From Caulobacteraceae bacterium (lineage in GTDB: Bacteria > Pseudomonadota > Alphaproteobacteria > Caulobacterales > Caulobacteraceae), in assembly GCA_025352165.1 (NCBI GenBank), contig JANXTX010000020.1:1-34739 (forward strand): a stretch of 34,739 bases of DNA. Reading direction: 5' to 3'. The notes beneath the pieces were generated by a model. That model saw only the letters and a list, made by a program, of their open reading frames with translations, made no database searches and was not told where the DNA came from. A program made the position numbers and the translations under genes. Positions 1-7,937 of this stretch are shown here, piece by piece. Numbering within the stretch: position 1 is the stretch's first letter; every line of letters starts with the position of its first letter.

Positions 1-632
1 TCGGCCGGGTCGGAATAGATGATGCAGCCAACTGCCCCGTGCTGATAGGCCAGCTTCGGCTTCAGACCGCGCCAGCCCGCACCATAACGCGCAATGACGA
101 TCTTGCCCTTGACGTCGATGCCCAGCCTTTGCAGCGCCGCATAATCCTCGGGCATGCCGTAGTTGACGTAGACCAGCGGCGCAGTGACGTCGCCCTCGCC
201 CCCATAGGCGACATAGGCGGGCAATACCCCTTCGGTCCGCGAGGAAGTCTCATCGCCCGGGATCGGTGGTTCGACCAGCGTTGCCGAAAATGGTTGGGGG
301 CCGGTCAGATCGAGCTGTTCAATCTTCGGCGTCGGATAGAGCACGCTGAAGACCTCGATATGCGCGTCCCAGCCCCATGCCCTGAACTGCTCCAGCGTGA
401 ACTCGGCATTTTCCTTGTCGTGTGGCGAACCGACATTATTGGCCTGCGACGCCATTTGTTTGAGCCGTTCCCGGATCGCCTGAGCCGAAAGCCCGGCGTC
501 GAACTTCGCTTCAAGAGCCCGCTGCGCGTCGGCGCCGGACGCCGTAAACCCCAGCATCGGCGAAGCGGCAGCGCCTGAAGCCGTCAGCACCAGCGCCGCC
601 ACGGACGTCATCAAAATCTGGTTCACTCGCAT
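1..632 (-). CDS. M28-family peptidase, glutamate carboxypeptidase II-like (amino-terminal part)
   Basis: The first 210 codons of a gene that continues past the left edge. It starts at ATG 632 with a signal peptide (about residues 1-23, basic MRVNQ then a hydrophobic run ending in ASGAAA), so the product is exported. The segment around residues 40-60 and the later stretch with APLVYVNYGMPEDY, GKIVIARYG and GAVGCIIYSDP read as the protease-associated (PA) insert domain of glutamate carboxypeptidase II / NAALADase-like M28 zinc peptidases. The zinc-binding catalytic residues lie outside the window, so activity cannot be judged here. It is divergent from the Lgt-like gene, with a 126-bp spacer. 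Family assignment rests on the PA-domain pattern and overall arrangement. Confidence 0.8.
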   Translation of the reverse strand, partial: MRVNQILMTSVAALVLTASGAAASPMLGFTASGADAQRALEAKFDAGLSAQAIRERLKQMASQANNVGSPHDKENAEFTLEQFRAWGWDAHIEVFSVLYPTPKIEQLDLTGPQPFSATLVEPPIPGDETSSRTEGVLPAYVAYGGEGDVTAPLVYVNYGMPEDYAALQRLGIDVKGKIVIARYGAGWRGLKPKLAYQHGAVGCIIYSDPA

Positions 633-758
633 GCCCGATCCTTCTTTCGCCTGACAATTCAGCCGTCTGCGTAACACCGCCGGGAGGCTGGTTACAATTC
701 CGTAATTCGAATGTGGTGCGAGGCTTCCATCAGGCTTCGGGCGACGTCATGCTAAATC

Positions 759-1529
759 ATGATCCATCTGCCGACCTCGCCCCTCGTACACCCGCTGTTC
801 GACCTGGCTGCGTGGGCGTTTGGCGCGGCGACGGGGTGGGCGCTCTATCGGTGGCGATTGCGGGAGGCGGTCGAGCGACTGTCGGTGCGAACGGGACCGG
901 GTTACTTTGTGGCGCTGGCGACGGGCGCCGTCGTCGGCGCATGGCTGGCAGGCTCTCTCAATACGTTGCGCGACCATGCGCCGACGCTTTCGCATAGCAT
1001 CGCGGGCGCCCTGGCCGGAGCCATCGTCTCGGTCGAGGTCTACAAGTTCGTCCGGGGGATCAAGGGTTCGACCGGGGGCGTCTTCGTCGGTTCGATCGCG
1101 GTCGGCGTTATCATCGGCCGCTTCGGTTGCCTGTTTGCCGGATTGCCGGACCGCACCTACGGCGTGCCGACAGGCCTGCCATGGGGCGTTGATCTGGGCG
1201 ATGGCATCGCCCGGCATCCGGTCCAGCTATACGAGAGCCTCTCGGTCGCTCTATTTCTCGCGCTCTATGTTGCGGGTCTGGCGGGGCGCGCGCCTTGGGC
1301 GATCAGGCGCGGATTCTATGTCTTCGCGATCTGGTACGGCGCGCAGAGGTTCGCCTGGGAGTTTCTCAAGCCCTATCCCAAGCTGATCGGGCCATTTAAC
1401 GTCTTCCACCTGATCTCGCTGGGGCTGGTGGTCTATGGATGCATCTGGTTTGCTCGCGACTTTCGCGACGAAGCCCGTGCGCAAGAGCGCGCCGTATCTT
1501 TTCCTGGGCCAGACCACCAGCCTGTGTGA
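759..1529 (+). CDS. Lgt-like integral membrane protein (prolipoprotein diacylglyceryl transferase superfamily)
   Basis: A 256-residue multispanning membrane protein. The central part, GRFGCLFAG followed by RTYGVPTGLPWG and HPVQLYES, matches the conserved core of Lgt, which moves diacylglycerol from phosphatidylglycerol to lipoprotein cysteines. Genuine Lgt normally reads GRxGNFxNGE here and HGGLxG upstream. This protein has GRFGC without the Asn, and STGGVFVG where the His-containing loop is expected. It is therefore probably a divergent paralogue rather than the housekeeping enzyme. Its end overlaps the radical SAM gene, implying translational coupling and a joint role, plausibly in membrane-lipid modification (inference). 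The ATG at 759 has only a weak ribosome-binding site. Confidence 0.8.
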   Translation: MIHLPTSPLVHPLFDLAAWAFGAATGWALYRWRLREAVERLSVRTGPGYFVALATGAVVGAWLAGSLNTLRDHAPTLSHSIAGALAGAIVSVEVYKFVRGIKGSTGGVFVGSIAVGVIIGRFGCLFAGLPDRTYGVPTGLPWGVDLGDGIARHPVQLYESLSVALFLALYVAGLAGRAPWAIRRGFYVFAIWYGAQRFAWEFLKPYPKLIGPFNVFHLISLGLVVYGCIWFARDFRDEARAQERAVSFPGPDHQPV

Positions 1530-2880
1530 GACCTGCCTGGCGCTGGTTCCCGCGAAGGTGACAGCCGAGGACGGCTGCGTGTTCTATCTGAAACGGTGCC
1601 CCGAGCATGGCGTGCAGAAGACGCTGATTTCCGATGACATCGCCTATTGGAAATCCCAGCGCGATTGGCTCAAACCCGGCGATCGTCCTCTGGCGCCGCA
1701 GACGCGCACGGACCACGGCTGCCCATACGATTGTGGCCTGTGTCCCGACCACGAGCAGCACTCCTGCCTGGCGATCATCGAGATCAACGACGCTTGCAAT
1801 CTTTCCTGTCCGGTCTGCTTTGCCGAGTCGTCGATCAAGCGCGACACACAACGCTCGTTGACTGAGATCGAAGCGATGCTTGATGCGGTGGTGGCGTCCG
1901 AGGGCGAGCCGGATCTGGTGCAGATCTCCGGCGGCGAACCGACGATCCACCCGCGGTTTTTCGAGATACTCACCGCCGCCAAGGCGCGCCCGATCCGACA
2001 TCTGATGATCAACACCAACGGGGTTCGCATCGCGCGCGAACCGGGTTTTGTTGAACGCCTGGCGGAATTCATGCCGGGCTTCGAAGTTTATCTGCAGTTC
2101 GATTCCCTGCGCCGCGAGGCGCTGATGGATCTGCGGGGCGCCGACCTGACCCGGGTGCGCATCGAAGCCCTTGAGGCGCTGGAGCGGCTAAACATCTCGA
2201 CCACACTGGTGGTGACGCTGAAGAAGGGCGTCAACGAGGGCGACATCGCCGACATCGTCCGTTTCGCGCTCAAGTGGCGCTGCGTACGCGGTGTGACGTT
2301 TCAGCCGATCCAGGACGCCGGTCGCAACGACGGCTATGATGCCCTCAAGAATCGCATGGTGCTGTCGGAGGTGCGACGGGAGATCGCCGGGGCAGGGGTT
2401 TTCGCTCTCGAGGATATGATTCCGCTGCCGTGCAATCCCGACCAGATCTGCATCGGCTATGGCCTGCGGAACGGCGAAACGGTTGCGCCGATCACGGCGC
2501 TGTTGCCGCGCGATATCCTCGTCGACGCCGCGCCGAACTCCGTCACTTTCGAGGGCTATCCGGAATTGCGCGAGCGGGTGTTCAACCTGCTGTCGCTGTC
2601 TACGGCCCAGGCGGACACCTCGGACAAGCTCGCCGAGGTGCTCTGCTGCCTGCCCGACGCGGTGGTTCCCGAGGGCCTCGCGTACGAGAACACATTCCGG
2701 GTCGTGGTGATGCAGTTCCTCGATCGCTTCAACTTCGACATCGCCACGGTGAAGCGGTCCTGCGTCCACTTCGTCCAACCGGATGGCCAGATCATCCCGT
2801 TTGATACCTTCAATACATTCTATCGGCCGGGCGCGGCGGGTGCGCGCTCGCTTGCGAGGGCAAAGGGAGCCGCGAGATGA
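1435..2880 (+). CDS. Radical SAM enzyme of the tetraether lipid synthase (Tes)-like family
   Basis: 481 residues from ATG 1435. GTG 1477 (467 residues) is an alternative that reduces the overlap with the upstream gene. An amino-terminal cysteine-rich region has C31/C34 and C48/C55, a rubredoxin-like spacing, then C96, C100, C103 and C111 in a GCPYDCGLCPDH context. The radical SAM motif CNLSCPVCF follows (C121, C125, C128), with ISGGEP at about 165-169. Further cysteines near 334-340 (LPCNPDQIC) could bind auxiliary clusters. This order is that of archaeal Tes, which joins lipid chains by radical C-C coupling, and of its uncharacterised bacterial relatives. The substrate here is unknown; coupling to the Lgt-like and two-helix genes suggests a membrane lipid. 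The family call is fairly firm; the reaction is inferred. Confidence 0.82.
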   Translation: MDASGLLATFATKPVRKSAPYLFLGQTTSLCETCLALVPAKVTAEDGCVFYLKRCPEHGVQKTLISDDIAYWKSQRDWLKPGDRPLAPQTRTDHGCPYDCGLCPDHEQHSCLAIIEINDACNLSCPVCFAESSIKRDTQRSLTEIEAMLDAVVASEGEPDLVQISGGEPTIHPRFFEILTAAKARPIRHLMINTNGVRIAREPGFVERLAEFMPGFEVYLQFDSLRREALMDLRGADLTRVRIEALEALERLNISTTLVVTLKKGVNEGDIADIVRFALKWRCVRGVTFQPIQDAGRNDGYDALKNRMVLSEVRREIAGAGVFALEDMIPLPCNPDQICIGYGLRNGETVAPITALLPRDILVDAAPNSVTFEGYPELRERVFNLLSLSTAQADTSDKLAEVLCCLPDAVVPEGLAYENTFRVVVMQFLDRFNFDIATVKRSCVHFVQPDGQIIPFDTFNTFYRPGAAGARSLARAKGAAR

Positions 2881-3179
2881 TGCAGACGCCTCCCGAGAGT
2901 GTTGAGGCCTACAATCGCCGAATGGCGGGCAAACGGTTTCTCGGCTGTCTGCTGATGGCGACCGGAGGCATGGTTGCTTTGCTTTGCGGCCTTTGCACTA
3001 TCTGGGTAGGCGCGACGATGTTCAGTCCGGGGCAGGGAGATCTGGGCGCCGCGTTGCTGATACCGTTGGTTATCGGCGGCGTGCCGGCCGCGGGTGGCGT
3101 CGCACTGTTCGTCGTGGGGCTGCAGATGTTCCGGGAGGGTCAGAAACGCCGAAACCCGTCAGCGGTGATCTTCGATTGA
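2877..3179 (+). CDS. Small two-helix membrane protein of the radical SAM operon
   Basis: 100 residues. The start overlaps the radical SAM stop as ATGA (2877-2880), so the two are very likely translated together. Two hydrophobic segments (about residues 20-48 and 57-84) are joined by a short loop with FSPGQGDLG and followed by a basic tail (REGQKRR), which suggests both termini are cytoplasmic. I recognise no family and no catalytic motif. It may anchor the radical SAM enzyme at the membrane or present a lipid substrate; this is inference from context only. Confidence 0.75.
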   Translation: MMQTPPESVEAYNRRMAGKRFLGCLLMATGGMVALLCGLCTIWVGATMFSPGQGDLGAALLIPLVIGGVPAAGGVALFVVGLQMFREGQKRRNPSAVIFD

Positions 3180-3570
3180 AGCCCGAGTTTCCCTTTTTCC
3201 GACTTTGATCGCCAGGATCCCTTGGAGCCCTCTGGCAGGCGACCGCCCTAACAGTCGCGCCAGTCGTATAGACGATTGGGAATGTGGATTTGCGGGCTCC
3301 AGCATCGATCGATTTCGGACCGGCGAATGTCTTCCCGACGAAACTAGGCCGGCATCCCGAGCAGAGCGCCTCCCTGGCGGAATCATTCGGGCTTTGTCGG
3401 CGCTTCGCAATTCGCGAGATGATGGTGGACCGGGACGCCTCGGTCCGGCTAGCGTTCGTAACTCGACTCTCGAGCTATGACGCCAGCTACCTCTGGCTAG
3501 GCTGTGATCTGGGGATCGAATTGATCATCCTGGACAAGCGGCTGGCCGCTGATTTTGCACAGGTACCTCC
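3180..3570. other. Intergenic stretch before glpK, holding a toxin-gene remnant
   Basis: The first 240 bases show no convincing gene, hairpin or promoter. The last 150 bases encode the carboxy-terminal part of a VapC-like PIN domain (listed separately). No antitoxin (vapB) reading frame is visible. Confidence 0.5.
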
Positions 3571-3574
3571 ATGA
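3419..3574 (+). pseudogene. Remnant of a VapC-type PIN-domain toxin (carboxy-terminal part)
   Basis: The frame carries SSYDASYLWLGCDLGIELI followed by ILDKRLA, the hallmark end of VapC PIN-domain ribonucleases, where YDASYL holds an acidic metal-binding residue and LDKRLA is the last strand and helix. The usual first half, with the DTSV-type first aspartate, is missing. The preceding codons in the same frame and in the other frames do not resemble it. No vapB partner is present. The stop codon overlaps the glpK start (ATGA). I interpret it as a decayed toxin gene left beside glpK. A short expressed peptide cannot be excluded. Confidence 0.55.
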
Positions 3575-5055
3575 CCACCCGTTACATTGCCGCCATCGAC
3601 CAGGGGACGACGTCCTCGCGCTGCATGATCTTTGACGCCGCCGGCGCGGTGGCTGCCAGCGCGCAGGTGGAGCATCGGCAGATCTATCCGCGGCCTGGCT
3701 GGGTCGAGCATGACGCCATGGAGATCTGGGCCAATGTCTCCGGCGTGGTGTCGGCCGCGATGGCCAAGCTGGGGATCGCTCCGCGCGATCTGGCGGCCGT
3801 CGGCATCACCAACCAGCGCGAAACGACACTGCTGTGGGACAGGGCGACCGGCGTTCCCATCGCAAACGCCATCGTCTGGCAGGACACGCGGACTGATACA
3901 CTTTGCCAGGAGCTTGGCGCACGGGACGGACAGGATCGCTTCAGGACGCGGACAGGGCTTCCGTTGGCGACCTATTTCTCGGGCCCCAAGATACGCTGGC
4001 TGCTCGATAACACCCCCGGTGCGCGCGAAGCGGCGGAGCGGGGCGATGTGCTGTTCGGCACCATGGACAGCTGGCTGATCTGGAAGCTCACCGGGCGCCA
4101 CGTCACCGACGTGACCAACGCCAGCTGCACGATGCTCATGAGCCTGGCCACGCTGGACTGGGACGATGAACTGTTGGAGGCGATTGGCGTACCTCGCGCG
4201 GTGCTGCCGCAAATTCGCTCCTCGGCGGAGATCTATGGAATCGCGACCGGCGTGCTGGAAGGCGTGCCGGTGGCTTCGGCCCTGGGCGACCAGCAGGCGG
4301 CGCTGTTCGGGCAAACCTGTTTCTCGCCGGGCGAGGGGAAATGCACCTACGGAACCGGGGCATTCCTGCTGGTGAATACAGGCGCATCCGCCGTGCAGTC
4401 CACGCATGGCCTGCTGACCACCGTCGGTTATCGGATTGGTGACGCGCCGCCGGCTTATGCTCTCGAAGGGTCGATCGCCGTCGCCGGGTCGGTCGTGCAG
4501 TGGCTACGGGATAACCTTGGATTGATTTCCTCGGCATCGGAAATCGAGGCGCTGGCCCGGTCGGTTGAGGACAATGGCGGCTGTTACTTTGTCCCGGCCT
4601 TTTCCGGATTGTTCGCGCCCCATTGGCGCTCGGAGGCGCGCGGTGTGATCGCCGGGCTGACCGCCTACGTCGGCAAGGGACATATCGCCCGCGCCGCGCT
4701 CGAAGCCGTCGCCTGGCAGGTCAGGGAGGTGGTGGACGCGATGGCCGCCGATTCCGGCCAGCCGCTGACCCTGCTAAAGGCCGACGGCGGCATGACCGCC
4801 AACAACCTGCTGATGCAATTCCAGGCCGATGTGCTCGATGTTCCCGTTGCGCGACCTGCGATCGCCGAGACCACTTGTTTGGGGGCCGCCTACGCCGCCG
4901 GCCTTGCGGTCGGCTTCTGGCCCGACCTGGAAACATTGCGTGGCCAATGGCGCCAGGACGCCTCGTGGCGACCGGCAATGGCCGCCGAAAACCGTGGTCG
5001 CGCCTACGCCAATTGGAACAAGGCCGTGCAGCGAACGTTGGGCTGGATAAGCTAG
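3571..5055 (+). CDS. glpK: Glycerol kinase
   Basis: 494 residues, normal length for the FGGY-family glycerol kinase, which makes sn-glycerol-3-phosphate from glycerol and ATP in the cytoplasm. The amino end [10 protein letters not shown] is the first phosphate-binding loop. GITNQRET and IVWQDTRT carry the glycerol-binding Arg, Glu and Trp. [12 protein letters not shown] carries the catalytic Asp and neighbouring Gln. The FGGY second signature is [12 protein letters not shown] near the carboxy end. There is no adjacent glpF or glpD. Its product could feed glycerolipid synthesis or glycolysis; the neighbouring Lgt-like/Tes-like module makes a lipid link attractive but unproven. Confidence 0.96.
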   Translation: MTTRYIAAIDQGTTSSRCMIFDAAGAVAASAQVEHRQIYPRPGWVEHDAMEIWANVSGVVSAAMAKLGIAPRDLAAVGITNQRETTLLWDRATGVPIANAIVWQDTRTDTLCQELGARDGQDRFRTRTGLPLATYFSGPKIRWLLDNTPGAREAAERGDVLFGTMDSWLIWKLTGRHVTDVTNASCTMLMSLATLDWDDELLEAIGVPRAVLPQIRSSAEIYGIATGVLEGVPVASALGDQQAALFGQTCFSPGEGKCTYGTGAFLLVNTGASAVQSTHGLLTTVGYRIGDAPPAYALEGSIAVAGSVVQWLRDNLGLISSASEIEALARSVEDNGGCYFVPAFSGLFAPHWRSEARGVIAGLTAYVGKGHIARAALEAVAWQVREVVDAMAADSGQPLTLLKADGGMTANNLLMQFQADVLDVPVARPAIAETTCLGAAYAAGLAVGFWPDLETLRGQWRQDASWRPAMAAENRGRAYANWNKAVQRTLGWIS

Positions 5056-5111
5056 GACTTGCTTCCAACCGTTGCTAGCCGCTAAGCCGCGCCCCTTGCC
5101 GGAGGGCTGAC

Positions 5112-5936
5112 ATGCCGCAAGTTCAAAACCTGATCGACACCCTGGCGCTGGAGCGCATCGAGGTGAACCTGTTCCGTGGCGTTGCGCCGCGGGACCAGGG
5201 GCCTCGTATCTTTGGCGGGCTGGTGATCGGCCAGGCTCTCCTGGCTGCCTACAAGACCATCGATACCCGGGTCTGCCATTCGCTGCACTGCTACTTCATT
5301 CGACCTGGCGACCCGTCGGTGCCGATCCTCTATGAGGTGGACCGCTCGCGCGACGGCAAAAGCTTCACCACGCGCCGGGTCACCGCGATCCAGCATGGCG
5401 CTCAGATCTTCAACCTCGCCGCTTCCTTTCAGGATGAGGAGCCCGGCTACGATCACCAAAACCCGATGCCGGTCATGCCGGCGCCGGAAACGCTGCCTGA
5501 GGACGTCAACGACTGGGGCGGCGCGCGGCCGATCGACATGCGCTGGGTTGACGCCCGCGACTTTGATGCGGCGCCGGTCGCCGGTCCTCCGGCGCAGAAT
5601 GTCTGGATGCGGGTGATCTCGCCGATCGGCGACGACATCGCTACGCAGCAGGCGGTGCTCGCCTATGCCTCCGACATGTCGCTGCTCTCGACCGCAATGC
5701 GACCGCACGCGATCAACTGGCGGACGCCCGGCTTCCAGTCCGCCAGCCTCGACCACGCGATCTGGTTTCATCGCCGGTCCAGCTTCAATGACTGGCACCT
5801 CTATTCGCAGAAGAGCCCCTCGGCGTCGGGCGCGCGGGGCTTCAATCTAGGCGAGATCTACAATCAGGACGGCCGGCTTGTGGCCTCGACCGCGCAGGAA
5901 GGCCTGATGCGCATGCGGCCGCCGCCGCGAGGCTAG
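5112..5936 (+). CDS. tesB: Acyl-CoA thioesterase II
   Basis: 274 residues with the double hot-dog architecture of TesB, which hydrolyses acyl-CoA to free fatty acid and CoA. Visible hallmarks are FRGVAPRDQGPRIFGGLVIGQ at the start, HSLHCYFIRPGDP, and in the second half SLDHAIWFHRR (catalytic Asp), DMSLLSTA and AQEGLMR (catalytic Gln near the end). A good ribosome-binding site (GGAGG) precedes ATG 5112. It lies 56 bases after glpK and could be cotranscribed. Its TAG stop shares the tetranucleotide CTAG (5933-5936) with the stop of the convergent FTR1 gene. Confidence 0.95.
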   Translation: MPQVQNLIDTLALERIEVNLFRGVAPRDQGPRIFGGLVIGQALLAAYKTIDTRVCHSLHCYFIRPGDPSVPILYEVDRSRDGKSFTTRRVTAIQHGAQIFNLAASFQDEEPGYDHQNPMPVMPAPETLPEDVNDWGGARPIDMRWVDARDFDAAPVAGPPAQNVWMRVISPIGDDIATQQAVLAYASDMSLLSTAMRPHAINWRTPGFQSASLDHAIWFHRRSSFNDWHLYSQKSPSASGARGFNLGEIYNQDGRLVASTAQEGLMRMRPPPRG

Positions 5937-6757
5937 CCTTGCTGGCTTGCATGGACGTGCCGTCGCGCACGACGGCTGGCCGCCAGAAGCGTCACCAGAA
6001 CGAGTCCCCAGGCGAGTAGTTGGATGCCCATGGGCCGGTCGGCATAGCCGGTCAGGACGTGTAGCGCGCGGCCGACAACGCTGTCGTCGGCCAGAATTCT
6101 CGACGTATCCCACAGCTGGTCGCCGAGGCTTGGTGCCAGGCTGGCCTTGTTGAGGAACACCGCGGCCTGACCGGCCATGCCCGCCGCCAGCAGCGCGATC
6201 AGCAGGTTGGTCACGGCGAACAGTCGTTTCGGCGGGATGATCAGCAGGCCGCGGTAAAGCACCCAGGAGGTCGCGGCGCCGGCCGCCAGACCAAGCATCG
6301 ATCCTGTGATCATTGCGGTCGGCGTTTCGCCACCGCCCGCGGCGATGCCGAACAGAAACAGCACCACTTCGGCCCCTTCGCGAAGGATGGCAACGGCGAC
6401 GACAACGGCCATGGCCGCCAGGGTCTTGGAACCAGATGCGACATCCCGGCCGAGCGCCTTGAAAGCGCCGGCCATCTCGCGGCCGTGTTTCGCCATCCAC
6501 AGGCAATGCCAGGACAGCATGGCCGCCGCGATGATCAGCACCGTGGCGTTGAAGGCTTCCTGCCCGACCCCGGCCAGAGCGTTGGAAATGGCATCGGCCA
6601 GTATCGCCACCAGAGCCGCGCCCGCCAGGCCCGCGATGACGCCGCCTGCGATCCAGCGGCCGCGCCCGGCAATGCCCTCGGTCGCCGCCAAGACGATCCC
6701 GACGATCAGGCCGGCCTCAAAAACCTCTCGAAAGACAATGAGTAAGGCGGCGAGCAT
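5933..6757 (-). CDS. FTR1-family high-affinity iron permease (EfeU-like)
   Basis: 274 residues with about seven hydrophobic spans. Two REXXE iron-binding motifs are present: REVFE near residue 10 in the first span and REGAE in the fourth. These are the signature of FTR1/EfeU permeases that move ferric iron across the inner membrane. ATG 6757 lies 3 bases after the stop of the periplasmic cupredoxin gene, so the two form an operon. A full EfeO M75 imelysin domain and an EfeB peroxidase are not present; the small cupredoxin may be the only dedicated partner. A Fur-box-like site sits upstream of the operon. Confidence 0.92.
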   Translation of the reverse strand: MLAALLIVFREVFEAGLIVGIVLAATEGIAGRGRWIAGGVIAGLAGAALVAILADAISNALAGVGQEAFNATVLIIAAAMLSWHCLWMAKHGREMAGAFKALGRDVASGSKTLAAMAVVVAVAILREGAEVVLFLFGIAAGGGETPTAMITGSMLGLAAGAATSWVLYRGLLIIPPKRLFAVTNLLIALLAAGMAGQAAVFLNKASLAPSLGDQLWDTSRILADDSVVGRALHVLTGYADRPMGIQLLAWGLVLVTLLAASRRARRHVHASQQG

Positions 6758-6760
6758 GCG

Positions 6761-7087
6761 TCAGTGACCGGCCGCGATAACATGGCCCTGCGCGGTTGCG
6801 GGGTGGAATTCGCCCATAAAGCTGTAGGTTCCAGGCGTCAGCGGTCCGATGGTGAACGTCGCATGTCCGCCTGGCGTCACCAGTTTTTCCACCTTCAGGT
6901 CGTGACTGTCGAATTCCTCGGTAGCCATATCGTGGTTGGTCAGGTCGATGGTGATCTTTTCGCCTGCGGGCACCGTCACCGATGCAGGCGAAAATACGTG
7001 ATTTTTCAGGCTCATGATCACGGGCGCGGACGCCGCCAGCGCCGGGAAGGCGAGCAGCGCGGTCAGCACTAGGGCGGCGAGACGCAT
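6761..7087 (-). CDS. Periplasmic cupredoxin-domain protein, EfeO-Cup-like
   Basis: 108 residues from ATG 7087, preceded by AAAGG. A longer reading frame extends upstream, but the signal peptide (MRLAALVLTALLAFPALAAS) begins here. The mature part is a single cupredoxin fold: NHVFSPASVTVPAGEKITID, DSHDLKVEK, then GTYSFMGEFHPATAQGHVIA. The usual type 1 copper Cys is absent; the remaining His and Glu residues could bind iron or copper as in the cupredoxin domain of EfeO. Together with the FTR1 gene just downstream it probably delivers iron to the permease (inference). Confidence 0.85.
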   Translation of the reverse strand: MRLAALVLTALLAFPALAASAPVIMSLKNHVFSPASVTVPAGEKITIDLTNHDMATEEFDSHDLKVEKLVTPGGHATFTIGPLTPGTYSFMGEFHPATAQGHVIAAGH

Positions 7088-7113
7088 TGGGGAACCTTTC
7101 AAGTGAGGGGTTG

Positions 7114-7142
7114 TTAGTAGTGCGATTGACAATCGCTCGCAA
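7114..7142 (-). promoter_or_regulatory. Candidate sigma-70 promoter of the cupredoxin-FTR1 operon
   Basis: On the minus strand, TTGCGA (7142-7137) and TACTAA (7119-7114) are separated by 17 bases, a sensible -35/-10 pair about 27 bases before ATG 7087. The perfect inverted repeat GCGATTG-A-CAATCGC (7122-7136) fills the spacer, a position where a bound repressor would block polymerase. Confidence 0.45.
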
Positions 7143-7152
7143 GACAGAATAT

Positions 7153-7171
7153 GCGAATAATTCTCATTAGC
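7153..7171. promoter_or_regulatory. Fur-box-like operator
   Basis: Read on the minus strand the site is GCTAATGAGAATTATTCGC. By eye it matches about 14 of 19 positions of the classical Fur consensus GATAATGATAATCATTATC. It sits between two divergent genes, upstream of the iron permease operon and just before the ATG of the barrel protein, so iron-dependent repression of both is likely (inference). Confidence 0.6.
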
Positions 7172-7184
7172 GGAGTACGAATTG

Positions 7185-7937
7185 ATGAAATGGTCCCTCC
7201 CGGCGACAGCCCTCGCATTGATCCTGGTCAATACCGGCGCCGCGCGCGCCGATCCCCGACTCGATGAGGTCGTCTATTCGCCCTACATCCAGAACGGCGT
7301 CGCCGAGCTTGAAGTGCGCAACGCCCAGGCCTTGGGAGGCCCGATCGGCGGCAGCGCCACCACTGTCCTCGAAGCTGAATACGGACTCAATGACCGCTTC
7401 AGTCTCGCTCTGGTCGGTACTGTCGCGCGCGACCCTGATCGTTCGCTCGGCCTGTACGGCATTGGCCTGGAAGGCATCGCCTATCTTGGCCAGATTCCGG
7501 CAGTCGGCGTCGATACGAGCGTCTATCTTGAATACACAAAGGGGCTGCGCGGCCAGGACGATGTCCTCGAAAGCAAGCTGCTGTTCGCCAAGACGTCCGG
7601 GCGCTTCCAGGGCCTTCTGAACCTCATTCTGGAACGACCGCTCGGCGTCCCGGCGGGGCAGGGGTTCGGTTCGTACGGTTATGCCGCCTCCGCGACATGG
7701 GAAACCGTCGGTGCGCTACGCCTGGGGGCCGAGGCCGTGGGAGACCTCGGCGACGACCACGCCTTCCTGGGGCGCCAGGGCGCCTATGTCGGTCCTCAGA
7801 TAAAGTGGGAAGGTCACATTGGTTCGTCCAAATATGACCTCGGTATCGACGCCGGCTGGCTCGCCGCCGTTGGAACCGATCGAAATGAGGCCTCAAGCCA
7901 AGTCCGTATCGCGCTGGAGCTTGAGCGCAGGTTCTGA
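7185..7937 (+). CDS. Small outer-membrane beta-barrel-like protein, iron-locus associated
   Basis: 250 residues from ATG 7185, preceded by GGAG. The TTG just upstream is less likely to be the start. A signal peptide (MKWSLPATALALILVNTGAA, cleaved near RADP) precedes a protein rich in alternating hydrophobic and polar strands, such as RFSLALVGTVAR, GVDTSVYLEYTKGL and KYDLGIDAGWLAAVG. It ends in ALELERRF, whose terminal phenylalanine is typical of outer-membrane barrels recognised by BamA. I do not recognise a named family. It shares its upstream region and the Fur-box-like site with the divergent cupredoxin-FTR1 operon, so it may act in the same metal uptake route. Confidence 0.75.
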   Translation: MKWSLPATALALILVNTGAARADPRLDEVVYSPYIQNGVAELEVRNAQALGGPIGGSATTVLEAEYGLNDRFSLALVGTVARDPDRSLGLYGIGLEGIAYLGQIPAVGVDTSVYLEYTKGLRGQDDVLESKLLFAKTSGRFQGLLNLILERPLGVPAGQGFGSYGYAASATWETVGALRLGAEAVGDLGDDHAFLGRQGAYVGPQIKWEGHIGSSKYDLGIDAGWLAAVGTDRNEASSQVRIALELERRF

